A stretch of 64,000 nt of DNA from Paenibacillus_AR mesotrionivorans (GCF_046098205.1 NZ_JBJURJ010000017.1:136545-200544); one strand, 5' to 3'. Positions 43,311-51,803 are shown, numbered from the stretch's first letter. Notes: generated from the sequence alone by a model not told the origin. Program-made: numbers and translations.

Positions 43311-44153
43311 TTACACATATTTTCCGCTGGCCGGTACGGCAATTTCATCGAAACTTCCGGTCAACGCTTCAAGGCCCTCCTCCAGCTCCGCACCTGTCAT
43401 AGGCAATCCGTGTCCGGTTAACGCAGCCTCAGGATGAAGCGCCTGCAGTTTGGCAACCGAGGAGCGGGCACTCTCCCAATCCGGCGTAAAATATTTGGGC
43501 GGTCCGCTGATTTCCTTCTCTTGTGTAAACACCTTGTAGACGGACTCCTGCTTCACTGTAACAAACGCATCCCCGGCGACCAGAACACGGTCCCGGTCCC
43601 GGAACAGGGAAATATGCCCCGGCGTATGGCCCGGTGTATGAATCCAGCGCCAATCCGGCAGAACGGGAATGGAGCCGTCCGGCGGCAGCGCGTGTACGTG
43701 TTGGCCCAGTTGAATGGGAGCGCTGGGGAAAAACATGGACATTTTGGCCACAAGGCCCCCATCCACGGTAGGGTCCGGTGCATCGTAAGCCAACTTGCCG
43801 GTCAGATAAGGCAGCTCTGATTCATGGGCGTACACCGGAACCCTCCACTGCTCCACCAGCTCAATTACCGCGCCAACATGGTCAAAATGTCCGTGAGTCA
43901 AGACAATCCCTTCCGGACGGCTGTTTTCGCCGAACCGCTCGGCAACGGCATCAAGAATCGCCTGGGCGGAATGTGGCATGCCCGCATCCACCAACACCCA
44001 CCCCTTTTGCCCCGGTTGACCGATCATGGCTATGTTGACGATTTGAACGGTATACCCATATACATCCGGCCTGATCACATGACCATTGCCGCTTTCAAGC
44101 GAGGTTACGGGAAGATAATGATAATCCTCCCCATACGACATTTCCTCCGGCAT
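43311..44153 (-). CDS. Metallo-beta-lactamase-fold hydrolase
   Basis: A 280-residue MBL-fold hydrolase. Metal motif HGHFDH (H87, H89, D91, H92), then HTPGHTPGH and GDAF, and the late His in LTGHG. No signal peptide. The family includes glyoxalase II, lactonases and other thioester or lactone hydrolases, usually dizinc; the substrate here is unknown. SD GAGGTGG. It follows the metal importer genes by 57 bp on the same strand and could be in the same transcript. Confidence 0.85.
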   Translation of the reverse strand: MPEEMSYGEDYHYLPVTSLESGNGHVIRPDVYGYTVQIVNIAMIGQPGQKGWVLVDAGMPHSAQAILDAVAERFGENSRPEGIVLTHGHFDHVGAVIELVEQWRVPVYAHESELPYLTGKLAYDAPDPTVDGGLVAKMSMFFPSAPIQLGQHVHALPPDGSIPVLPDWRWIHTPGHTPGHISLFRDRDRVLVAGDAFVTVKQESVYKVFTQEKEISGPPKYFTPDWESARSSVAKLQALHPEAALTGHGLPMTGAELEEGLEALTGSFDEIAVPASGKYV

Positions 44154-44210
44154 CTACGCCACCTCTTCGCCTTCTAAGTTGGTGGATAGTATTTCCAGCC
44201 GCCCTGCATG

Positions 44211-45110
44211 TTATTCCAAGGCACCCGGCTCTGCGGATTGTACCGCCATTGCCGGCTTAAGCCACTTAGATACCATGCCGTGTTTGGGGGACAGAAGGAA
44301 GCTGGCGAGAAACAGCAGTCCGGTGGCAAAGGCCATGGAGCCGGAGATGGAGGTGTCCAGCCACACCGCCAGATAATAGCCGGTTATGGCGGATACAACG
44401 CCGAAAGCACCACTTAACCCCATCATAACCGACAGCCGGTCCGTCCAGAGATAAGCCGCCGAGGCGGGGGTAATCAGCATCGCCACCACCAGGATGGCTC
44501 CCACGGCATCGAAGGACGCTACGGTAGTGACGGATACCAGTGACATGAATACATAATGCATCAGCATTACCGGCAAACCCAGACTGGCCGCCAGTGCAGG
44601 ATCGAAGGAGGTCAGCTTCCACTCCTTGAAGAACAGGAAGATAACCGCCGCCACCACAACCAGCACAGCCGTCAGCAGCACCACCGCCTCCGGCAGTGCA
44701 CCGATCACGGGAAGCTCCACCGTCTCCCAGGGGATAAAGGTGATTTCCCCCATCAAGGCATGTTTCACATCCAAATGGGCGTTCCCCACCTTGGTGGCAA
44801 TCAGCACCACTCCCAGCGCAAACATAGAGGTGAAGACGATGCCGATGGAGGCTTCCTGCTGGACGCCACGGGCATGGAACCATTGGACCAGCACCGCTGT
44901 CAGAAGACCCGCCGCCACCGAGCCGATCAGCATATGGAACCCGCTCAGCTCCCTGGTGAGGAGAAATGCCGCAACAATACCCAGCAATACCGTATGGCTG
45001 ATGGCATCGGCCATCATGGCCATCCGGCGCAGGATCAGAAGTACCCCGATCATGCCGCAGGACAGCCCCACCAGAGAGGCGGTCAGAATAATCCAGCCGC
45101 TGTAGCTCAT
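44211..45110 (-). CDS. mntD: Metal ABC importer permease (MntD/TroD type)
   Basis: A 299-residue ABC-3 family permease with about eight or nine membrane helices and the motif MADAISHTVLLGIV. Its start overlaps the partner permease stop by 4 bp (ATGA). It forms the membrane channel with the permease at 45107-46027. The final ~15 residues are hydrophilic. Confidence 0.87.
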   Translation of the reverse strand: MSYSGWIILTASLVGLSCGMIGVLLILRRMAMMADAISHTVLLGIVAAFLLTRELSGFHMLIGSVAAGLLTAVLVQWFHARGVQQEASIGIVFTSMFALGVVLIATKVGNAHLDVKHALMGEITFIPWETVELPVIGALPEAVVLLTAVLVVVAAVIFLFFKEWKLTSFDPALAASLGLPVMLMHYVFMSLVSVTTVASFDAVGAILVVAMLITPASAAYLWTDRLSVMMGLSGAFGVVSAITGYYLAVWLDTSISGSMAFATGLLFLASFLLSPKHGMVSKWLKPAMAVQSAEPGALE

Positions 45111-46027
45111 GATCCCACCCCCTCCTTCAGCTTACGCGGTTCGGCTGTTTCCATAGCCAGCTTCCTCTGCTGGGCCAGCCGTTCCAGGTACATCACCAGC
45201 AATCCCTTGCGCACACCGAAGAATAAGGAAACAACAAACAATCCCGTAGCAACCAGTACAATAAACGGACCTGTGGGCCAGCCCTTGCCCATGGTGCTGA
45301 CCAAGGTGCCCAGCATACCTGCCCCTCCGCCCAAGGCTCCCGCCAGGATAAGCATTCCGCCGAAGGAGTGGGTCCAATAACGGGCACTTACCGGAGGAAT
45401 GATCAGAAGCGCCGACATGAGGATGACCCCTACGGACTGGATGCCCAGTACAATGACCAGCACCAGAACGGCCATATACAGGCTGTTCATCACCCGCCCC
45501 GACAAGCCCAGCCCCTGCCCGAAGGCTCCATCGAACAAAAACAGCTTCCATTCCTTAAAGCCCACGGCGGCCACCAGAATGACCACCAACGCCAAACCCG
45601 TCATGGTCCAAACATCCTGTCTGACCATAGACGCCGCCTGACCGAAGATAAAGCTGTCCAGCCCGCTTTGGTTGCCGCTTGCCGTCCGGCTGGCGAAGGT
45701 CAGCAGCATGATCCCCAGCCCGAAGAATACGGACAGCACAATCCCCATAGCCGCATCCTCCTTCACCCGGGAGTTGGAGCGAATCCAATGGATGAGGGCA
45801 GCTCCCAGCAGCGCACTTGCAGCCGCACCACCGATCATTGCGGGGAGACTTTTGGCGCCAACCGCCATAAACCCGGCAACCACCCCCGGCAATGCTGCAT
45901 GGGACAAGGCGTCACTCATCAGGCTTTGCCGCTTCCAATAGGCGAAGCAGCCGATAACCCCTGCGGCTATGCCCAGAATCAAGGTGCTGAGCAGCACCCA
46001 TTGTGCGTTATGCGACAGCTGTATCAT
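45107..46027 (-). CDS. mntC: Metal ABC importer permease (MntC/TroC type)
   Basis: A 306-residue ABC-3 permease; motif MSDALSHAALPGVVAG and eight or more helices. It overlaps the ATPase gene upstream and mntD downstream by ATGA junctions, so all three are co-translated. Two different permeases in one operon is the TroABCD/B. subtilis MntABCD design rather than the ZnuABC design with one. Confidence 0.87.
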   Translation of the reverse strand: MIQLSHNAQWVLLSTLILGIAAGVIGCFAYWKRQSLMSDALSHAALPGVVAGFMAVGAKSLPAMIGGAAASALLGAALIHWIRSNSRVKEDAAMGIVLSVFFGLGIMLLTFASRTASGNQSGLDSFIFGQAASMVRQDVWTMTGLALVVILVAAVGFKEWKLFLFDGAFGQGLGLSGRVMNSLYMAVLVLVIVLGIQSVGVILMSALLIIPPVSARYWTHSFGGMLILAGALGGGAGMLGTLVSTMGKGWPTGPFIVLVATGLFVVSLFFGVRKGLLVMYLERLAQQRKLAMETAEPRKLKEGVGS

Positions 46028-46761
46028 CCTGATTTCTCCCCCATCCAGCGCAGCACGCCGCCATAGGTTTTGAAGATGTTCTCCTTGGTAAACACCTCTT
46101 CCGTCGGACCATGAGCCATTACCCTCCGGTTCAGCAGCAGCAGATGGTCGAAATAATCCTCCACCGTCTGCAGATCATGGTGGACTACCAGGACGGTTTT
46201 CCCCTTTTCCTTCAGCGTCTTCAGGGTCTGCATAATGGCCCGCTCCGTAGCTGCATCCACACCTGCCAACGGCTCATCCAGAAAGTACAGCTCCGCCTCC
46301 TGGGCCAGTGCTCTGGCCAAAAACACCCGCTGCTGCTGTCCGCCTGACAGCTGGCTGATCTGGCGTTTGGCGTAATCCGCCATGCCCATTTCGTCCAAGG
46401 CCTGCATGGCCTTCTCCTTATGCTGCTGTTTGGGCCACTTCAGCCAGCCGATCTGGCCGTACAGCCCCATCAACACCACATCCAGAGCATCCGTGGGAAA
46501 ATCCCAATCCACCGACCCACGCTGGGGAACATAACCGATCCGGGCTTTTACCTGATTATACCCGGAGCCAAAAAAGGACACCTCACCTGCCAGCCGGGGA
46601 TGGAGATTAAGCATCACCTTCAGCAGTGTGGACTTTCCCGCCCCATTCGGCCCCACGATTCCCGTCATCGTACCGGGCCGCACCTGAAAATCCACTCCAT
46701 CCAGCACCTTGTTGCGGTGATAGGATGCGCTTAAGCTTTTGACACTGAGTACAGGCAGCAT
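46024..46761 (-). CDS. mntB: Metal ABC importer ATPase (MntB/TroB type)
   Basis: A 245-residue ATPase: Walker A GPNGAGKST, signature LSGGQQQR, Walker B YFLDEP, switch His VVHHD. VPQRGSVDWDFP before the signature is typical for the Mn/Zn/Fe(II) importer class. It starts two bases after the binding-protein stop. Confidence 0.9.
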   Translation of the reverse strand: MLPVLSVKSLSASYHRNKVLDGVDFQVRPGTMTGIVGPNGAGKSTLLKVMLNLHPRLAGEVSFFGSGYNQVKARIGYVPQRGSVDWDFPTDALDVVLMGLYGQIGWLKWPKQQHKEKAMQALDEMGMADYAKRQISQLSGGQQQRVFLARALAQEAELYFLDEPLAGVDAATERAIMQTLKTLKEKGKTVLVVHHDLQTVEDYFDHLLLLNRRVMAHGPTEEVFTKENIFKTYGGVLRWMGEKSG

Positions 46762-46763
46762 GG

Positions 46764-47726
46764 TTATTCCCCCTTCCCGCTTAGCGCCTTGTAGATGGTC
46801 TCCACATTGTGGCGGTACATGCCGGTATAAGTGCCTTCTTTGCTTCCCGCAGCGCCCATGGCATCGGAGAACAGTTCTCCACCTTGCTTCACGTCCAGTC
46901 CCTTCTTCTTAGCCCCTTCAATCACCGCCTGGATGGAAGCGGGGTTAATGCTGCTTTCCACAAACACGGCCGGCACCTTATGATCCGTCAGCAGCTTCAC
47001 CGTATCCTCAATATCCGTCAGCCCCACTTCATCCTCCGTGCTCAGGCCTTGAAGCCCAATAACCTCCAGACCCTGCATCCGGCCGAAGTAGCCAAAGGCA
47101 TCGTGGGCGGTAATCAGCACCCGCTTCTCCTTGGGGATTTCACCTAACTTCTTTACGGATTCCGCCTTCAAGGCATCCAGCTCGGCAAAATAGTTGACCT
47201 TGTTGGCTTCGAAATAATCCGCATGTTCTGCGGCATGCTCCTTCAGCTTCTCTGTCGCTGCCCCGAGGCTTTGCTTCCACAGCTCAATGTCGAACCAGAT
47301 ATGCGGGTCGGTGTTACCTTCCTCATCCTTTAATAACCGGTCCTTGGACAAGGTTTCCCCAATCCCCAGGGTCGGTTTTTTCTTGCCCATTTCGTCGAAA
47401 ACCCGGACCATATTGGCCTCCAGATGAAGTCCGCTGTAAAAAATCATATCGCTGTTCTCCAGCTTGCCGATGTCGCCTTGTGTAGCGTTGTACAGATGGG
47501 GATCGACGCCTGGTCCCATCAGACTCTGCACACTGACCTTATCCCCGCCGATTACAGACAGAGGCTCCGCTATTTGGGCGATGGTGGTGACGATCCGGAT
47601 TTTTCCGTTTTCCGCGCCAATCTGTGAGCCGTTGCCGGTGTCCCCGCAGGCTGTCATCACGGCCATTGCAGCTGCCAACGCCACTGCACCCATCCATACA
47701 CGCCACTTGCCCAGTCTGATTCCCAT
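46764..47726 (-). CDS. mntA: Metal-binding lipoprotein (MntA/TroA type)
   Basis: A 320-residue cluster A-I binding protein. Lipobox MTAC (Cys27). Predicted metal ligands H77 (DPHLY), H142 (DPHIWF), H208 (TAHDAFGYF) and D288 (LFSDAMG). The three-His-plus-Asp set matches TroA, which binds Zn and Mn, and differs from PsaA/MtsA proteins with Glu as third ligand. The His-rich loop of ZnuA is absent. Mn or Zn uptake is therefore likely, and which one is unresolved. SD AGGAGG. Confidence 0.87.
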   Translation of the reverse strand: MGIRLGKWRVWMGAVALAAAMAVMTACGDTGNGSQIGAENGKIRIVTTIAQIAEPLSVIGGDKVSVQSLMGPGVDPHLYNATQGDIGKLENSDMIFYSGLHLEANMVRVFDEMGKKKPTLGIGETLSKDRLLKDEEGNTDPHIWFDIELWKQSLGAATEKLKEHAAEHADYFEANKVNYFAELDALKAESVKKLGEIPKEKRVLITAHDAFGYFGRMQGLEVIGLQGLSTEDEVGLTDIEDTVKLLTDHKVPAVFVESSINPASIQAVIEGAKKKGLDVKQGGELFSDAMGAAGSKEGTYTGMYRHNVETIYKALSGKGE

Positions 47727-47792
47727 TCTTTAATCCTCCTATTTTCGTAAAGTTAATATTGTTTCCCATAGGCAAAATATATTCTTTCATAC

Positions 47793-47843
47793 AACATAAT
47801 TTCTCCGGGGTTGTTTTGTCAAGCGAAATGATAAACATTATCA
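47793..47843 (-). promoter_or_regulatory. Fur-type box and promoter of metal importer
   Basis: TGATAAACATTATCA (47829-47843) matches 13 of 14 fixed positions of the Bacillus Fur consensus TGATAATNATTATCA. On the minus strand TTGACA (47823-47818) lies 5 bp downstream, with TATGTT (47798-47793) as -10 after a long 19-bp spacer. Fur-family control (Fur, or a metal-specific relative) is likely. Confidence 0.6.
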
Positions 47844-47860
47844 TTTATTTTTGTAAACGC

Positions 47861-47899
47861 AAAAAAGCCCCTTACCTCCACATTCGGGTGGTAAAGGGC
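47861..47899 (-). terminator. Terminator of the VOC-protein gene
   Basis: GCCCCTTACC pairs with GGTAAAGGGC (one mismatch), extended by CCA/TGG, and is followed by T6 on the minus strand. It lies about 35 bp after the VOC gene stop. Confidence 0.8.
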
Positions 47900-47933
47900 G
47901 GGTTTATCCGGTTGGAACAAGCGGACCTCTAGC

Positions 47934-48329
47934 TTAGCTGCTTGTTGTATTCTTCTTTTCCATCACCGCAAAATAATTATCCTCCCGGTCGGCAAAATTG
48001 AACACACGTCCGAAGGGAAGAGTGACCAGATCTCCTACAGTGACCTGCTTGGCCTTAAAATCGGCATACAGCTGATCCAAATCCTCCGAGAAAAACATTA
48101 ACGAGGGTGTACCCAGATTCATGTCCGGCGACATGCTAGCCACAAACGCTTTATCATGAAGAATAATGCTGGTTTCAGCATTCGGGGCCGGGGCAATTTC
48201 AATCCATCTCATGCCTTCGCCATTGTCCTCTTCGGCAACCACATGGAATCCGGCTTGCTCTGTCCAAAACTGCCGCGCCTCATCCTGATTATTTACATAG
48301 AGCATAATTTGTCCTATCCGTTGAATCAT
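47934..48329 (-). CDS. VOC (glyoxalase/bleomycin-resistance) family protein
   Basis: About 131 residues with the paired beta-alpha-beta-beta-beta VOC modules (QIMLYVNNQDEARQFWTEQAGF at the start, RVFNFADREDNYFAVME at the end). The ATG at 48329 with GGCAGGG eight bases upstream is preferred over the longer frame. Close in type to the PhnB/YraH-like single-domain proteins; activity not predictable. Confidence 0.85.
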   Translation of the reverse strand: MIQRIGQIMLYVNNQDEARQFWTEQAGFHVVAEEDNGEGMRWIEIAPAPNAETSIILHDKAFVASMSPDMNLGTPSLMFFSEDLDQLYADFKAKQVTVGDLVTLPFGRVFNFADREDNYFAVMEKKNTTSS

Positions 48330-48385
48330 CCCGTGAACCCTGCCTTTCCCATACATGGATTATAGTATCTCCGGTGCTGGTCTGC

Positions 48386-48889
48386 CTATTCCTTGGACTC
48401 CTTTATCTCCAGAAAGCTGTCCTGATGGGCCAACACCCATGCATTCATCCGTTGGATGGTTTGTTCTGCGCAAGCCCTATAACGGGCATGCAGCTGTAAG
48501 AGGGTACCGGCCAGCTGCGGGTCCTGCTCCAGGTCAGAAGGACTGGCCGGATTATACCGTTCCGCGGCCTTGACCAGCACAGACTCCATTTCCTCCAGCA
48601 AACCGGCCAACTCACCGTCTTGAAAAAACAGCACAGCCCGGCATATTCCTCCCCATACATGCAGCTCGCGGATGTTGTAAGCCGCAAACCAATAAAACTC
48701 CGCAACGGTTTGGGTATGGTTATGGAAGGAGTAGAACAGGTATAACGCCTGCTGCCCTTCATTCAGCCGGTTATACATCTCCCGCTTGGACTCCAGGTCT
48801 TTGCCGCGGACAGCGGATAACATCGGCTGAACGCATAACCAGCTTAGCTCGGGACTTGCCAGCCCACTTGCAGTTATCGAAGCCTTCAA
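48386..48889 (-). CDS. Hypothetical protein, mostly helical
   Basis: A 167-residue predicted cytoplasmic, largely helical protein with many aromatic residues (YLFYSFHNHTQTVAEFYWFAAY). No family recognised. TTG start supported by GAGGAGG six bases upstream. Real coding is likely from the ribosome site and amino-acid composition, but function is unknown. Confidence 0.65.
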   Translation of the reverse strand: MKASITASGLASPELSWLCVQPMLSAVRGKDLESKREMYNRLNEGQQALYLFYSFHNHTQTVAEFYWFAAYNIRELHVWGGICRAVLFFQDGELAGLLEEMESVLVKAAERYNPASPSDLEQDPQLAGTLLQLHARYRACAEQTIQRMNAWVLAHQDSFLEIKESKE

Positions 48890-49119
48890 TTGAAACCTCC
48901 TCTATTTTTGCCGGCGTAAATTGCAGAAATGTAGGTAAAATGTATCCCTTTGCATGAGGAATTCATTTAGATGCTATAAAAGCTGTTAAATTTCTATTAA
49001 GATCGGAGATAACAAGAGAATGATAGAGATTTTCCGATGATCTCCCAATTAACGAGATATTATATTACATTTTCGACTGAAAATACCCTAAATCGACTCA
49101 AAATCGCCCCATATCGCTT
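48890..49119. other. Intergenic gap, short direct repeat only
   Basis: No gene seen. CGACTGAAAAT and CGACTCAAAAT lie 20 bp apart (49074 and 49094), just upstream of the promoter at 49120, and may be an operator. GGAGAT and ATCTCC flank a 30-bp stretch near 49005-49045. TTGCAGAAATG at 48921 resembles the core of the 42901-43076 repeat but has no second copy. Confidence 0.4.
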
Positions 49120-49148
49120 TTTACAATTAAATCGAATTTGGTTATGAT
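49120..49148 (+). promoter_or_regulatory. Sigma-A promoter of the enolase-N-like gene
   Basis: TTTACA (49120-49125), 17 bp, TATGAT (49143-49148). The ribosome site GGAGG follows at 49176-49180. This layout excludes an in-frame TTG at 49138 and supports translation from the TTG at 49189. Confidence 0.65.
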
Positions 49149-49188
49149 TTTCATATTGTTCATTGGACTATCGAAGGAGGTACAGTGG

Positions 49189-49647
49189 TTGGAAAATGGG
49201 AAATTGACGGGAATAGAGCTCTTCGCTTTTCCTTCTCGGCCTTCATTTTTATATAAGCCGGTCCGTTCCGGATGCTGGTATGTACTGCTCAAGCTGACGT
49301 ACCAGAACAAGGTGGGCTATGGCGGCTGCGAGGTCCCCGTAAGCGGCAAGGGGATTGATTTGATCAAGTGGGGAGCTTGTCTGAGAACCATCCGCTCCTG
49401 CGCTGTTGGGGAAATCCCGCAGGTCTTGCATCAAATGGGACAAGAATGGCCTGTCCATCAACTTACCCTCATGCAACATGCGGTTTACGATTTGGCGGAG
49501 GCCCACAGCCACCGTTCCAAAATCGCTGCCGGCGCCACGCGGCATGTAAACCTCCGGCTTCCTGGGGTGAGGAGCACCTCTCCCCGCCAGTCTTCCCGGG
49601 ATTTAGTCGAAGAAGCGGCAGCCTATTATTCCATTTTGTGCCGGTAA
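49189..49647 (+). CDS. Protein resembling enolase-superfamily N-terminal domain
   Basis: A 152-residue protein beginning at TTG, eight bases after GGAGG. The order I-x-LFAFPSRPSFLYKPVRSG, YVLLKLTYQNKVGYGGCEVP, and later LMQHAVYDLAEAHSH follows the capping domain of mandelate-racemase/muconate-lactonising enzymes (substrate-specificity loop, strand with GxGE-like turn, then the helix A-x-x-DLA). The catalytic barrel that should follow is absent and the frame stops. It could be a stand-alone homologue or a remnant. Family call is by eye only. Confidence 0.5.
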   Translation: MENGKLTGIELFAFPSRPSFLYKPVRSGCWYVLLKLTYQNKVGYGGCEVPVSGKGIDLIKWGACLRTIRSCAVGEIPQVLHQMGQEWPVHQLTLMQHAVYDLAEAHSHRSKIAAGATRHVNLRLPGVRSTSPRQSSRDLVEEAAAYYSILCR

Positions 49648-49664
49648 CCCCGGACCACATATGG

Positions 49665-50093
49665 TTACAAATACTTTTTGAAGCCTTTGCTGACCTGACC
49701 GTCATACCCCTCCCGTTCAAAAAACTGGTGGGCTCTGATTCGGGTAGCTTTACTTAGCAGCATAATCCGATGGCAATGGATGGAGTTGCAATATGTCTCC
49801 ACGTGCCGGAATAGGGATTGGCCGATGCTTTTGCCGCGATGATCCTCGTGAACGATGACATTCTCGACAATGGCGTACGGCCTTTCTCCATGCAAGGCTT
49901 GCATACAGATATTAAGCGTTAAGCTGCCTAAGAGCTCACCGTCTTCTTCATAAACAAAGATAAAGTTCATCGGGTCGTTCCGGATTTTGCGGAGCTGCTC
50001 TTTTTGTACTTCCATTTTCTTGCTGTTAGGCACCAGCATTCGGTACAGCTTGCTTAACTGCTCCTCGTCCCTATCTTCAGCTTCCCGGATCAT
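49665..50093 (-). CDS. GNAT-family N-acetyltransferase
   Basis: About 142 residues. The acetyl-CoA motif VHEDHRGKSIGQSLFRHVE and the C-terminal FFEREGYDGQVSKGFKKYL are typical. I favour the ATG at 50093 (MIREAEDRDE), preceded by GGAGG eleven bases upstream and matching family starts; a further ATG at 50111 is in frame. Converges on the enolase-N-like gene with 17 bp between. Confidence 0.85.
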   Translation of the reverse strand: MIREAEDRDEEQLSKLYRMLVPNSKKMEVQKEQLRKIRNDPMNFIFVYEEDGELLGSLTLNICMQALHGERPYAIVENVIVHEDHRGKSIGQSLFRHVETYCNSIHCHRIMLLSKATRIRAHQFFEREGYDGQVSKGFKKYL

Positions 50094-50120
50094 AGGCGCC
50101 AGGACCTCCATACCTTTGTT

Positions 50121-50456
50121 TTAAAGCCACATGTAGCTAAATTCAGGCTTTTCAATATTCATCAGCTGCCGCTTAAAATCCTCAATCGGTTCCAAATCCT
50201 CAACCAAGTGCCACCGGTTTCTGCTATCCTGCCAGTAGACCTTCCATTTATTGTCTGCTAGTCTGAACTGGCAGATCGGCAGCTCCACCCGTTCACCCGG
50301 CAGGTACGCCGGAGTTTCCTGGACCAGCGTAATGTTGTTTCCCCGGAAGGTATATAGAATTTTGTAGTCTGCCTTGAAATCATCCGGAATCTTCGCCTCA
50401 ATATAGGCATCCAGAATTTTTCCAATGCGCCTCTTGGTAAAATCATCGAACCCCAT
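50121..50456 (-). CDS. DUF3024-like small protein
   Basis: A 111-residue soluble protein. FDDFTKRRIGKILDAYIEAKIP at the start, PICQFRLADNKWKVYWQDSRNRWH in the middle, and the overall length fit the DUF3024 family of unknown function. SD GGGGAGG. It lies in a run of small single genes on the minus strand. Confidence 0.7.
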   Translation of the reverse strand: MGFDDFTKRRIGKILDAYIEAKIPDDFKADYKILYTFRGNNITLVQETPAYLPGERVELPICQFRLADNKWKVYWQDSRNRWHLVEDLEPIEDFKRQLMNIEKPEFSYMWL

Positions 50457-50503
50457 GGCTACCTCCCCTTACGTATGCAATGCGTGCTGGTATTGTTCAA
50501 GGT

Positions 50504-50992
50504 TTAGACCATATGCTGCAGCTTGACCTCAAACTGCGGTTTGGTCACATACTCCATATACTCCACCTTACCGGTAAAATTCAGATACGTTTTATACTTT
50601 TCTATTAAATCAGGAACCGTGAGATGCTCTAACACTTCTGCTTTTGGGACCCACTGACATTCCGTGGTTTCATCCGATTCGCGGAACTCTCCACCCACAT
50701 AACGGCACGTAAATCCAATCAGAACTTTAGGCGGAATCTGGCCAAACCCATTATAGCCCGGATAGGTGCAAGTATTGGATGCGACACTGAACAGCTGGTG
50801 TACGGCAATGTCCATGCTGCTTTCTTCTTTGGCCTCCCGGACCAAAGCATCGATCAAGTTTTCCCCCAGCTCCACCTGCCCGCCCGGAAACATCCAAACG
50901 TTTCGGTTACGCGACTTTAAAAGCAAAATCTCCCCCTGATCATTTTCCACAACTCCATAAACAGCCACAATATGCGTGGGAAACTGCCTCAT
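50504..50992 (-). CDS. NUDIX hydrolase
   Basis: A 162-residue protein with a clear NUDIX box (GGQVELGENLIDALVREAKEE), the last two glutamates of which bind the catalytic metal. The family hydrolyses nucleoside diphosphates linked to other groups; the exact substrate is unknown. Resembles the MutT/YtkD-like housecleaning group. SD GAGGTG. Confidence 0.9.
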   Translation of the reverse strand: MRQFPTHIVAVYGVVENDQGEILLLKSRNRNVWMFPGGQVELGENLIDALVREAKEESSMDIAVHQLFSVASNTCTYPGYNGFGQIPPKVLIGFTCRYVGGEFRESDETTECQWVPKAEVLEHLTVPDLIEKYKTYLNFTGKVEYMEYVTKPQFEVKLQHMV

Positions 50993-51105
50993 ATGGATGC
51001 ACCTCTTTGTATGGGGACTTGGAGCAAATTAATCCCCAGTATTTGAATGGGTTATATCTTCCTATAATATCATCTTACTGGGAGAAAAACATGTTTTCGA
51101 GCATT

Positions 51106-51367
51106 CTACTCATTCTTATGCTCATTCCATTCTCTTTCCAGCTCTTCTTCAATCACTTCATTCGGCAGATTAAAATCATCGGTTTCCACGATATTCAGCT
51201 TTTCCTTTATTTTTTGAAGATCATCGGCTATTTGTCTGTTCTGTTGGTAGAGCTTTAAGACCATGACCAGGGTTGCGGCCAGCAGTACAATTCCTCCAAC
51301 GGGTGCCAGCACAATGGAAAGTATCCGCTACAATGGCAATCGCTAGGATTGTCCCAAGAACATTCAT
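51106..51367 (-). pseudogene. Small membrane protein, apparent frameshift near start
   Basis: The ATG at 51367 with a strong GGGAGGGAAAGGAA site reads MNVLGTILAIAIVADTF, then leaves frame. Dropping one C near 51317 would join it to IVLAPVGGIVLLAATLVMVLKLY, the single hydrophobic segment of the downstream frame (51106-51312), which continues as a charged coiled-coil-like tail (QIADDLQKIKEKLNIVE). The downstream frame by itself opens at a GTG without a ribosome site. A real frameshift or a sequence error is likely. Confidence 0.45.
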
Positions 51368-51391
51368 TTCCTTTCCCTCCCCAGTTAGGCA

Positions 51392-51760
51392 CTACAATTT
51401 CAAGTCATATTCCTTTTTGAGCGAAACTGCTTGATGTACCCATTCCTTTAATTCCTCTGTTCCGACGTAAATCTCGCCATCGATCCGGATGACCGGGAAC
51501 ATCATTCCTTCGTAGGAGCTTGTGGCTTTTAACACCTGTTCTTCGGAAGAGATAATGGTTCTGACCTGTTTTTCCGTCAAATTCAAATATTGCGCCGTTT
51601 CCGCAATGTTCATTAATGGCTTATTTACAATGGGCATATTCACATTTGAAACCGGAACGGCATCCGGGCCGTTGACACCTGCTACGATGAAGCTGCTGAT
51701 TACGATGGACAAACCAATTATAGTCGAGCTTAAAATGGAACTACTGTTGAATTGTTTCAC
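51392..51760 (-). CDS. Membrane-anchored excisionase-fold protein
   Basis: A 122-residue protein. Residues ~10-30 form one hydrophobic segment (GLSIVISSFIVAGV) preceded by a short N-terminus with one Lys. Residues ~48-115 resemble the MerR/excisionase winged helix (MNIAETAQYLNLTEKQVRTII ... YVGTEELKEWV). By the positive-inside rule the HTH domain would lie outside the membrane, which is odd for a DNA-binding fold. GTG start with GAGGAGG five bases upstream. Function unknown. Confidence 0.65.
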   Translation of the reverse strand: MKQFNSSSILSSTIIGLSIVISSFIVAGVNGPDAVPVSNVNMPIVNKPLMNIAETAQYLNLTEKQVRTIISSEEQVLKATSSYEGMMFPVIRIDGEIYVGTEELKEWVHQAVSLKKEYDLKL

Positions 51761-51776
51761 GCTTTCCTCCTCATAT

Positions 51777-51803
51777 GAAAAAAGAGAGAACCAATTTCTC
51801 TCT
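51777..51803 (-). terminator. Terminator-like hairpin in leader of 51392-51760
   Basis: The perfect 8-bp stem AGAGAGAA/TTCTCTCT (51783-51790 and 51796-51803) is followed on the minus strand by T6 and then, after 8 bases, by the ribosome site of the downstream gene. It may be an attenuator or the terminator of upstream transcription. Confidence 0.6.
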
